A DNA stretch of 64,000 nt from Nymphaea colorata. Its lineage: Eukaryota > Streptophyta > Magnoliopsida > Nymphaeales > Nymphaeaceae. A program made the position numbers and the translations under genes. Location: assembly GCF_008831285.2 (NCBI RefSeq), contig NC_045150.1, positions 1,316,001-1,380,000 on the forward strand. The letters run 5' to 3'. Below are positions 57,901 to 64,000 of this stretch, in pieces. Within the stretch, counting starts at the first letter, position 1. Every line of letters starts with the position of its first letter. The notes beneath the pieces were generated by a model. The model saw only the letters and a list, made by a program, of their open reading frames with translations, was not told the DNA's origin and searched no databases.

Positions 57901-59510
57901 AACAACTGACGTCTGCCTCTTGTTATCATTATATACTAATAATGATTTATGGTACATCATAAAATACACAAAATAACATTAAGATTTACAAATATGCCAC
58001 TGCCCATGATGTGTTGGGCGTGTGGATCAAATGGGTCGGGTCTGGGTGACCCGATCCATATTGTACAAACTTAACATATGTGTGTGTGTGTGTGTGTGTG
58101 TTTGTGTCCAAGTGTCCAACTTTTTAAAGCTAGCCGTATCCAACATCCATATCTGTGTTCGACACTGACAGCCTTATCCACGTCCATGCAACATAGCTAG
58201 GAAATATCTGAAAAGGATAACGTTATACACCACCTAGGTGAAGAAGGTAGGAAGAACAGCATCAAGAAAATTACGAGGTAAAGCACGATCAAAAGTTTCT
58301 ACTTTCTACAGAATCTACACAATAAAAAGTAAGAGGAACAATAAGTTAGCATCAAATGTACTTCTTGCAACTGAGAGATAAGTGAATCACATATTTAGTT
58401 CTAAAGAATGAATAGGTACGTCAAAGAAAAAAAGAATTAATTTCCTTAAACCAAGTGTGGTAGAAGATAACTTGTAACAAAATAATAGTGATGGATGTTT
58501 CTGATATTTCAAAAGTCAAGACTACCACAAGATTTACAGTAGAAAAGGTTTCAATAGGCATCAATGTAAACAATCAGAATGGCAACGCAAATATCGCAAT
58601 CATGCCATAAAATACAAAAGAACCACATGTCTTGTATTTTAAAATTTTATCACTTTGCCGTCCAACTAAAATAGATTCTTCACACGGACTGCATGGCACT
58701 TCCCCCTGAAGCAGATCCATATTTTTCATGAATCACAAAACATAATGGATGTATGGTTGTGGTTTATTCCTTCAAAAAGCCTGCATAGTGATAAAACTAG
58801 ATCCAGTCCAACATGTCCGAGAGATGAATAAACAGCTGAGAAGCATCACATGTGGGTCCTTTAGAATGAAACTTATCAGTAGGAAAAAAATATTCTAACC
58901 CAATCTCCTTTAGGTAAAATGGATTTTACAAAACCGTACTCAAACTAACCATAGTTCAGTCTGAATACGACCATAAGAACCTTGGCTAAGAAAAAGTAAG
59001 ATGCTATCAGCCACAAAGGTAGTGAAAAAAGAGCACGTGCCAGATATGAGAAGCACCCATTCCTTCAAAGTAAGCCAAGTGCCCTCCGTGAGTAGTAGTA
59101 GCCAAAACAATGTTCTTGTTTCCTCTAACAAAAAAGAAAAAACATTATTATTAATATTAGATGAAATCTTGAAATTGACTTCAAATAAGCAGTAAATTGT
59201 TGACCCAATGACCCTTCCAACTACCATAAGATGGTTACAAGGTGATACCTGCATTCATCCCATGGGATTGCTTCTTTTGTGCAGACTGGGTCATCCAAAG
59301 CACTAATACAGAGCAATGGAACTGAAACATTTTCAACGTAACTAACACTGCTACACCTCCTATAATATGTATCCACGGTCTAAAAGGAAGGAGGATTAGT
59401 AACTCAGAGGCTACCAACGAAATTGGCATAGTGCATAGATTATGAGTACATACCTCAAATTTTCCAACAAGGCATGTTACATAATTGTCAAAGTCTCTAA
59501 CCGAACGTGA
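51507..59510 (-). CDS. EMB8-like alpha/beta-hydrolase gene, 3' half (five exons seen)
   Basis: Five exons join in frame on the minus strand: 59,454-59,510; 59,249-59,379; 59,041-59,124; 52,075-52,144; 51,507-51,995 (with stop). The product runs SRSVRDFDNYVTCLVGKFE, TVDTYYRRCSS, VSVPLLCISALDDPVC, EAIPWDEC and TTTHGGHLAYFEG. It continues HIWWVGAVAEYLSALHASPF, then an acidic, Ser-rich stretch and a hydrophobic segment (STWILLYIALTTTWPLVGPA) near the end. This matches the C-terminal half of plant embryogenesis-associated EMB8-type hydrolases. The charge-relay Asp is probably in ALDDP and the His in HGGHLA. The exon with the nucleophile Ser is not found between 59,511 and 64,000, so the 5' part lies beyond the window or is lost. 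The third intron (52,145-59,040) appears to start with GC and contains copia element 2. The substrate is unknown; a C-terminal membrane anchor is inferred. Confidence 0.82.
52075..52144 (-). CDS. EMB8-like gene, penultimate exon (70 bp)
   Basis: Acceptor TATTCAG and donor GTAGTTG bound an exon encoding (W)WVGAVAEYLSALHASPFMHRKKK. This is the WWVRAV-EFL block of the family, and it completes the Trp codon split across the long intron. Confidence 0.85.
52200..52420. other. Intron DNA of the EMB8-like gene
   Basis: AT-rich, including a tandem AATGCAATTAAACGA repeat near 52,365. No exon is seen here. Confidence 0.5.
52955..53238 (-). repeat. Copia 2 3' LTR
   Basis: A 284-base LTR that on the minus strand begins TGTTAAGTTTGTACAATATG and ends ATCAAAATCTTACA. 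GGGTCGGGTCTGGGTTACCC lies near 53,196 on the plus strand. Confidence 0.92.
53239..53823 (-). pseudogene. Copia 2 RNase H
   Basis: MDATKRILRYLKATLGDGL opens the linker. The DADWAG-type region, SSTEAEYRAMAAGTTEASW and LFCDNQSAIKI are followed by HTRTKHIEIDQHFIHQKV and a degenerate VDLFPKGL end (normally AD-FTKGL). Two frames are involved, so at least one indel is present. Confidence 0.88.
53789..54808 (-). pseudogene. Copia 2 reverse transcriptase with YVDN catalytic box
   Basis: An open frame of 339 residues covers the whole RVT_2 domain. It shows KHWIEAMNEEMAALNE, GSKWVYKLKYIPDGSIDRYK, ARLVARGFTQQYGEDYDETF, LYQLDVKNVFLHG, VCKLQKSLYELKQASRSWF and the catalytic box LLIYVDNIVLIG. The second Asp of YVDD is Asn, explained by one G-to-A transition (GAC to AAC). 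This should abolish polymerase activity even though the frame is open. Confidence 0.9.
54926..56118 (-). pseudogene. Copia 2 GAG-pre-integrase and integrase
   Basis: DMSSLWHVRLAHCSRSFIQS and the CSSCHIFKSYALPF zinc pair lead, through a frameshift, into WSAPISSSSGSKYYVVFIY. FQCDGGGEFISSEF (second Asp) and QQSGIVERKHRHIVESALSM (catalytic Glu intact) follow, then ALWTKA-like and AFGCICYVHV blocks. The D-LWS motif with the first Asp reads VLWS across the shift. Confidence 0.88.
56149..57504 (-). pseudogene. Copia 2 gag and protease
   Basis: Gag starts at ATG 57,504 (MDPHHNSSILSSNFLSQLIS) with NYLTWKRQIVPFIKSH and LYGHLNGT. Two frame changes occur near 57,190 and 57,065. The zinc knuckle CFYCNKRGHVKSEC is at about 56,680. 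The protease follows with MYVDSGAAAHVMGD and NVLVVPNVKKNIISVSKL, the usual copia DSGA-H and LLSV blocks. Confidence 0.87.
57780..57791 (-). other. Copia 2 primer binding site
   Basis: TGGTATCAGAGC on the minus strand, directly next to the 5' LTR. Confidence 0.92.
57792..58076 (-). repeat. Copia 2 5' LTR
   Basis: A 285-base partner of 52,955-53,238 with TGTTAAG...CTTACA termini. Both LTRs carry the GGGTCGGGTCTGGGT motif close to the U3 end. Confidence 0.92.
58079..58100. repeat. (TG)n microsatellite beside copia element 2
   Basis: The TG run continues the GTGTGTGTGTG at 52,941-52,951 on the far side of copia element 2, so one microsatellite was split by the insertion. Confidence 0.85.
58200..59040 (-). 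other. Intron DNA of the EMB8-like gene
   Basis: AT-rich sequence with no frame matching the hydrolase family. It ends, on the minus strand, at the exon ending CATATCTG followed by GCACGTG. Confidence 0.55.
59041..59510 (-). CDS. EMB8-like gene, three upstream exons
   Basis: Exons 59,454-59,510 (57 bases), 59,249-59,379 (131 bases) and 59,041-59,124 (84 bases) have acceptors TTTCATAG, CTTTTAG and TTGTTAG. Their donors are GTATGTA and GTATCACC, and GCACGTG for the last. The phases agree throughout. Together they encode SRSVRDFDNYVTCLVGKFE through HGGHLAYFEGMGASHIW. Confidence 0.85.
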
Positions 59511-59899
59511 CTATGAAACAAGTAACAGATATTTAATTAGGAAAGGAAAATAAGTACATTAAGTAGCAGATTATTTGCAATATTGAATTATCAAGAAACT
59601 AAGAAGATTTGTACTGCCAGAAAAATATGTCAAAGTGCACCAATTAGACATACTGAAAACTAGAAGCATACGGTTCCCGTTCATAGCCAATACAATGAAT
59701 TGTGCATTAAGAAGCTTAGAAAACATAAACCCAGACTGAACTGAATATTCAAACGTAGAACATTCTTTTCCTTGTGAAAATATGTGGATTAGTCAGTCTG
59801 GATTCAGTGTTTTAAATCTACTTTAACATGCTAAACAGTGAATGTTTCAGGTAAACACAATAAAATCGATCAAATACCAACGCACTTCAGCTTAGAACT

Positions 59900-60190
59900 A
59901 TTCTCTCTTCATACCTACCCTCTTTGCCTTGATTGACAAATGATGCATCAACATTAGGTACTTGGCCTTCCCCATTTCTCACTTAAGCGCTTGTTCAACG
60001 TCACGAAGGCTAAACCTAAAATTGTCATGGTAGACAGATTTTCCCATGACAAGGAGTTGACTAATTTCAAGATGACACATCCATTTAACAGCCTCTAATG
60101 ATCTATAAAGGGTGGAATTTGATATAACATACGACTCAGTCTCTGTTGTAGGTAAACCCACATTCAGATCCTAATCAATGGTGCTGATCT
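59900..60190 (-). pseudogene. Decayed copia RNase H fragment
   Basis: The minus-strand frame contains LPTTETESYVISNS, which fits L-TTEAEYVA. VYHDNFRFSL fits the VYCDNQSAI position, and a shifted KAKYLMLMHHLSIKAKRV fits the KHIELD-HFVREKV block. The similarity is weak but ordered. It is an isolated relic near the 5' side of the EMB8-like exons. Confidence 0.4.
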
Positions 60191-60391
60191 TTGATGTCAT
60201 GATCAGTACATCAAAACGATATGGGGGTTATGGCCTTGGAGAGAGGGAGAAAGAGAAATCTCTCATAAACAATTTGCATCATATACTTGTCATATTAAGG
60301 CAATAATCTCCTACACACTATATGGTACCATAAAACTCTACACAAGTCTCACTTGGAATTCCGAAGACAAAATGTTATAGCTTGAAAGATG

Positions 60392-61610
60392 TGTTAGAAT
60401 GAAGGATCATATTTTGGTTGTATTTTTTTTGCTTTTTTTTGTATCTTGTTTCCTGTATTTTTTTTATCTGTTTCTGTTTCTGTATTTTTATTTTTCATTT
60501 TTGTTTCTGCTGAAACATCAACAGTATTTAGGCGCTGAACCCTCCAATGACTAGATTTCCAGCCATTGGAGACTCCAATGACTCTCCATTGACCTTTATA
60601 TGTTGTAAACTGATTCTTTTGTATCGTTGTTGCTCCACTGGAGCGGTTTGTTGAGATTAATTGAAAGTGTTTCTGATTCAGCTTGAGTATTTCTGTGTAT
60701 TGACTGCTGGAGATACAGTTTTGCATCTATACCTAATTTCCTTACATGGTATTAGAGCTTGGCTGTATTTGATCGTTCAAACTGTGAAGTCTGCTGTGAA
60801 GGAATTTATTCTTTTGCTGCTGACGCAAGGAGGCAATTTGATTGCTGTTTGGTTGCTGATTGTCAACCACATTTGCAAGTGTGATGAGGACTTCTTTTCT
60901 CCATCATTCAGACTGCATGAATATTTGAGGATCCAATAGCTGAATGGAAGATTTTGTGGTCTTTCTATCAGCATCTCAAGCTTCATTTCTGGGTGTGTTG
61001 TATTTCTGCCACATTCGGAAGTTAATTTTCTTAGAATGGAAGAAACGGAAGATTTGTCTTTGCAGTCATTTCTTAAGCTCTCTTCTACCAACTACACGAC
61101 ATGGATGTCCACTATGAAACAAACATAGGAGGTAAGGGCCTCTTGGGATACATAGATGGCTCCGACAGTGAGCCCACTTTGAGCCTTACAAAAACGATAG
61201 ACAGCAAACCAAAAGAACTGGAAGGGACTGAAAAATAAAAAGCAATTACAGACTATGAGAAAAAGTGCAATTAAATCACAAAATTATGGGCTGCTCAATA
61301 GTGTTGATACTTCCATGCTCAGCTCGCTAAGTTTGATGTAGCTTATAAGGCATGAGAGTTTCTTAAAGAAATGTATTCCAAGATTCTTATGGAGAATTCT
61401 CATAGTTACGAGATCAACTATATATATTTGAGCCAAAATGGAAAGATCTAGAAGATATACTGCTAAGAGAAAAACAAATTCAAGAAGATAAACTTTACTC
61501 TTTTCTCATGGGATTAAGACTTGAATTGGATATCGTGAAAATTTATCTTTCGTATAGATCTACAGTTGCATCTATAAATGAAGGCTCGCTAAGCTGATAA
61601 TGAAGGTTTA
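60392..61610 (+). mobile_element. Truncated copia element (5' LTR plus gag)
   Basis: A candidate LTR (60,392-60,746) begins TGTTAGAATGAAGG and ends TTTCCTTACA. TGGTATTAGAGC follows directly, a one-base variant of the usual primer site. Gag-like sequence starts MEETEDLSLQSFLKLSSTNY with TTWMSTMKQ. It continues with stops to FLMGLRLELDIVKIYLS near 61,515. No pol, polypurine tract or second LTR is found, so it is truncated on the right. Confidence 0.65.
60747..60758 (+). other. Variant primer binding site of the truncated copia
   Basis: TGGTATTAGAGC differs by one transition from the initiator-Met site used by the other elements. Confidence 0.75.
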
Positions 61611-62310
61611 GCTAGTGTTGATCGCTCAATATGGGCCCCGTAGCATGCGATATGTCTCGTATAGGTTTGATCTGCGCATGTGTCATAAGTGTATAGCTTG
61701 TATCGTGTGATATGGGAGCTATATCGTACGATACGGATTACGGACGATACCTCCCCGTATCGTACAAGGACAAAATGGAAAAAGGACTAGTGGCCCCTCT
61801 TTTCTTGCTTCTTTATAAAACAGCTCTCCTATACTGCTTTCTAAACAACTCTTAAGAGCTTTGGGAGGGGAAGGTTTTGCTAGTTTTCTAGAAACATCAA
61901 CCATATGTTGGTAGGGACATTCCACTTGAAGGCATTAAACAATTAATGAAGAAGCTGATGATGAAAATGAAGATGATGATAATTATTATAGATTGATGAT
62001 AATCACGATATTTGGCACTTGGCAGTAGATAATTATATGTTATAAACTTGTGATATAATCTAAAACACTTTAAACTTAAGATGGATGTTTATTATATTAT
62101 TCGGAACCTATGATTTCTCATTTTTGAAAATATCGATGATATGTTATAACTTATGAATGATGAATGATGAATGTTATTTATATGTGAAGAGTTTTTTTTT
62201 ATATATATATGGAATACATTTTTCCTGAATTTTTCTCTATTTTTCCTAATCCTTTCAATTTTTTTAAATTAAAAATTAATTTTACGATATGCTATACTAC
62301 AGTTATGATA
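61611..62310. other. AT-rich DNA with ATCGTACGATACG inverted words
   Basis: No gene is supported. About 61,640-61,770 has short inverted repeats (TATCGTACGATACGG, CCCCGTATCGTAC, GTATCGTGTGATATGG), possibly part of a small transposon. Confidence 0.35.
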
Positions 62311-62558
62311 TGTTACTGTAGAAACAGTAAAAGAGTAGAATAATGAACGAACACGGATGTAATGTGGAAAACCCCTCAACTAGAGGGAAAAAACCACGGG
62401 TGAAGAGGACTCGTGCTCACTAGCAACCAAACACTCTCTCTCTCTTAGATTCTCATTTTCACTGAAAAGAGGGATTACAAGGGTATAAATAAAACCCAAC
62501 AACAATACAAAGCGGATCAGGTCCAGACCCAGACCTGAAACAACCAAACTTGTCAACA
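62311..62558 (-). repeat. Copia 3 3' LTR
   Basis: About 248 bases; the boundary toward 62,558 is fixed by the adjacent polypurine tract. It contains GGATCAGGTCCAGACCCAGA on the plus strand. The outer boundary is less certain because the partner LTR is outside the window. Confidence 0.7.
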
Positions 62559-62575
62559 CTCCCCCTCAAGTTGGG
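62559..62575 (-). other. Copia 3 polypurine tract
   Basis: CCCAACTTGAGGGGGAG on the minus strand, immediately inside the LTR. Confidence 0.85.
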
Positions 62576-63160
62576 CACACACTCAAGTTGGACATACAGA
62601 TCAAACATGCCCAACTTGGATACATTTCTCTCAAATGAAGTTGAAGACACGGCTTTGGTCAGAACAGCAGCTGTCTGGTCCTCAGATTTCATGTAAGGAA
62701 GAACAAGTTCTTTAGCATCAATTCTTTCTCGAATGAAATGTCGATCAATCTCAACATGCTTTGTTCTATCATGTAGCACAGATTTGTTGGCCAAGTTGAT
62801 TGCTGACTTGTTATCACAATACATCTTCATTAGTTCTTCAATCTTTATACCAATATCAGTCAACAATACTTTCAGCCACAAAAGCTCAGAAACTCCCATA
62901 GCAACTGCTCTGTATTCTACTTCAGCACTGGAACAAGAGCAAATGTCTTGTCTCTTACTCCTCCACACTACAAGATTCCCTCCCAAATAGATACAGTAGC
63001 CTGAGGTGGACCTCCTAGTGTCAATATAGCCTGCCCAGTCTGCATCTGAATAACCTTCAACTCCAAGAGTGTATTGCTTAACAAAGAGGAGACCCTTGCT
63101 AGGATTCCTCTTCAAGTAACACAAGATCCTGTCGAAAACCTTCAAGTGAGCATCCGTGGG
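62576..63160 (-). pseudogene. Copia 3 RNase H
   Basis: From the insert inward: DAHLKVFDRILCYLKRNPSK, then YSDADWAGYIDTRRSTSGYC, SCSSAEVEYRAVAMGVSELL, MYCDNKSAINLANKSV and HDRTKHVEIDRHFIRERID. It ends AAVLTKAVSS and VSKLGMFDLY. The frame is open and most catalytic positions are kept (DADWA, CDNKSA). It is the best preserved RNase H in the window, except for Val in place of Asp before LTKA. Confidence 0.9.
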
Positions 63161-63343
63161 ATACGCAAAAAGGAAGAGACTCATAGAATGGCAGAGGCCA
63201 ATAGAGCTTTTGCACATTTTCGTTAATCCATGAATAGGATCAAACCTTATTCCATTCCATGGTATTTCTATGAGATTCCTCTTTCTTATTCTTAAGCAAG
63301 CCCCCGAGAGGGCTTAGTTACTCCATGATTTATGTTTCATCTT
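63161..63343 (+). other. rps7: Plastid-derived insert (3' end of rps7 and downstream spacer)
   Basis: 63,161-63,226 on the plus strand translates exactly as IRKKEETHRMAEANRAFAHF plus R and a stop, the C-terminus of chloroplast ribosomal protein S7. The following bases to about 63,343 do not match copia and are probably the plastid spacer downstream of rps7. The insert separates the copia 3 RT end (SQFMQE) from PTDAHLKVFDRIL, which are contiguous in relatives. This is nuclear plastid DNA (a NUPT) inside a retrotransposon. It is a non-functional fragment with no start. Confidence 0.85.
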
Positions 63344-63592
63344 TCTTCTCCTGCATGAACTGACTCATCACATTCACAGCGAAGCTAATATCAGGTCTAG
63401 TGAGAGTAAGATAAATCAACTTCCCCACAAGACGTTGATATCTTCCCTTGGCCTCTTCACAGAGAGGCTCCCCATCTCTAAGACTCAGTTTGTGTCCAGC
63501 ATCTAGAGGAGTAGAAGCCGGTCTACACCCCAGTTTTCCGGTCTCCTTTAACAAATCTAGAGTGTACTTCCGTTGATTTAGCACAAGGCTAG
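63344..63592 (-). pseudogene. Copia 3 reverse transcriptase, C-terminal fragment
   Basis: The frame shows LNQRKYTLDLLKETGKLGCR, PASTPLDAGHKLSLRDGEPL, YQRLVGKLIYLTLTRPDISF and AVNVMSQFMQE, the standard end of copia RT. It is cut on the upstream side by the gypsy LTR at 63,593 and downstream by the plastid insert. Confidence 0.9.
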
Positions 63593-64000
63593 TGTAACGC
63601 TCGGCCTTTTTGCAGGACGGGTCGGGTCAGGGTCCAGACCCGGACCCGAGCTCCACGCGCGTTAGGAGCCCCGACGCCGCAGCCCGTCTCCCCTTCCTTG
63701 TCTCCTTCTTCTCCCTCGTTTCCCCTCTTCGTCTCTCCCTCACCCACGACCGAAACTCAGCGAAGCGGAAGAAGGCGACGGTGACGGCGGCAGCTCGCGG
63801 GTAAGCTCCCTCTCTCGCCCTCTCTGCCTGTTTTTCCCCTCCTTTCCTGCGCATCCCTCCCTCTCTACAACGCTCTCTCTCCTCCCACACGCTGTCCCTC
63901 TCCTCCTTGCCCGAGCTCTCTTCCCTTCTTCTCTCGCCTCCTTCTCCTTTCTCCCTCGCCTGCTCCTCCTTCCTCTTCTTTCTTCTCCTCCTCCTTCCCA
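63593..64000 (+). repeat. Second chromovirus LTR (5' terminus), running off the window
   Basis: It begins TGTAACGCTCGGCC, then GGGTCGGGTCAGGGTCCAGA, CCCGGACCCGAGCT and TAGGAGCCCCGACGCC, and passes into CT-rich sequence. This parallels the first 250 bases of the 34,715 LTR but is clearly diverged, so it is a different subfamily. The presumed target duplication would be GCTAG (63,588-63,592); the other side lies outside. Confidence 0.8.

Larger units (their letters stand above)
52955..58076 (-). mobile_element. Copia element 2 (Ty1/copia, full-length but defective)
   Basis: This 5.1-kb element is read on the minus strand, with LTRs 52,955-53,238 (3') and 57,792-58,076 (5') differing at about a dozen positions. 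The primer site TGGTATCAGAGC (57,780-57,791) abuts the 5' LTR, and the polypurine tract TTTGAGGGGGGC (53,239-53,250) abuts the 3' LTR. Gag, protease, integrase, RT and RNase H are all present in copia order. RT has YVDN instead of YVDD, several modules are frameshifted, and the first integrase Asp seems lost. Flanks are TGCGT and TATGT, a weak duplication within a TG microsatellite. It lies in an intron of the EMB8-like gene, in the same orientation. Confidence 0.92.
52427..58193. mobile_element. MITE-like repeat split by copia element 2
   Basis: The 12-base ends TGTTGCATGGAC (52,427-52,438) and GTCCATGCAACA (58,182-58,193) are perfect inverted repeats. Without the copia insertion the element would be about 0.65 kb. 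Both arms carry CATATCTG and ACACTGACA words and repeated GTGTCC. Related ends occur near 8.7-9.0 kb. No coding capacity and no certain target duplication. Confidence 0.45.
62311..63592 (-). mobile_element. Copia element 3 (3' portion; interrupted by plastid DNA and a chromovirus LTR)
   Basis: The minus-strand 3' LTR (62,311-62,558) begins TGTTGACAAGTTTGGTTG and ends TACAGTAACA; the outer end is inferred from TG/CA symmetry. The polypurine tract CCCAACTTGAGGGGGAG precedes it. Inward lie RNase H, a plastid-derived insert, and the end of RT. The rest is cut at 63,593 by a gypsy LTR. The remaining 5' part should resume beyond the window. Confidence 0.85.

Noticed and set aside
59036-59041. GT donor a few bases downstream (CAC/GTG) for the long EMB8-like intron
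   Set aside because: Using it would insert a codon fragment and shift the next exon out of frame, destroying the WWV-AV-EYL family motif.
61720-61770. ATCGTACGATACG palindromes as a regulatory site or attachment site
   Set aside because: The inverted words are short, repetitive and unaccompanied by any gene or integrase; more likely part of a degenerate repeat.
62459-63217. One continuous 252-codon copia protein including MCKSSIGLCHSMS
   Set aside because: The N-terminal part of that frame is antisense to plastid rps7 and the C-terminal part runs into the LTR. Only the middle is RNase H.

Overview
The window looks like nuclear DNA of a flowering plant. It is AT-rich and intron-bearing, with abundant LTR retrotransposons of the plant copia and gypsy (chromovirus) types, a DYW-class pentatricopeptide-repeat (PPR) gene, an EMB8-type alpha/beta-hydrolase gene, LINE and hAT-like relics, MITE-like elements, microsatellites and a scrap of plastid DNA. 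I cannot name the species. No prokaryotic or viral gene set is present.

Layout. 1-12,500: mostly unannotatable AT-rich sequence, with a decayed copia pol relic (about 5,985-6,745), a GC-rich candidate promoter/5' exon near 2.9-3.4 kb, and a small intact plant-conserved gene (11,409-11,690, +). 12,560-15,473: a LINE relic (-) and a Harbinger-like element carrying a CT-rich minisatellite. 19,870-23,334 (-): an intact, intronless 1154-residue DYW PPR protein, the clearest functional gene. 24-26.7 kb: dispersed CTCGAG-rich and purine-rich MITE-like repeats. 26,749-31,556 (-): copia element 1 with a perfect ATTTT target duplication but no reverse-transcriptase core. 32.5-32.9 kb: TA-microsatellite-bearing tandem repeats. 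33,100-34,714 plus 45,602-45,960: one hAT-like (ZMYM1/DUF4371-type) pseudogene split by a 10.9-kb chromovirus (34,715-45,596, +) with 3-kb LTRs and a TATAT duplication. 46.5-47.45 kb: a CACTA-like terminus containing a 461-bp TRIM. 51,507-59,510 (-): the 3' half of an EMB8-like hydrolase gene. Its 6.9-kb intron holds a MITE-like repeat and copia element 2 (52,955-58,076), and that intron appears to use a GC donor. 59.9-64 kb: copia RNase H debris, a truncated copia (LTR plus gag, +), and copia element 3 (-). Copia 3 is interrupted by a plastid rps7 fragment and, at the right edge, by another chromovirus LTR.

How it works together. Only the PPR gene, the 93-residue protein gene and the EMB8-like 3' exons look host-functional. 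The rest is successive transposon insertion: retroelements entered older transposons, introns and microsatellites, and nearly every pol gene now carries stops, frameshifts, deletions or catalytic substitutions. Features were read by eye from sequence and translations. Family names rest on recognisable motifs; lineage labels (Tekay/Del, Harbinger, CACTA) are inferences.
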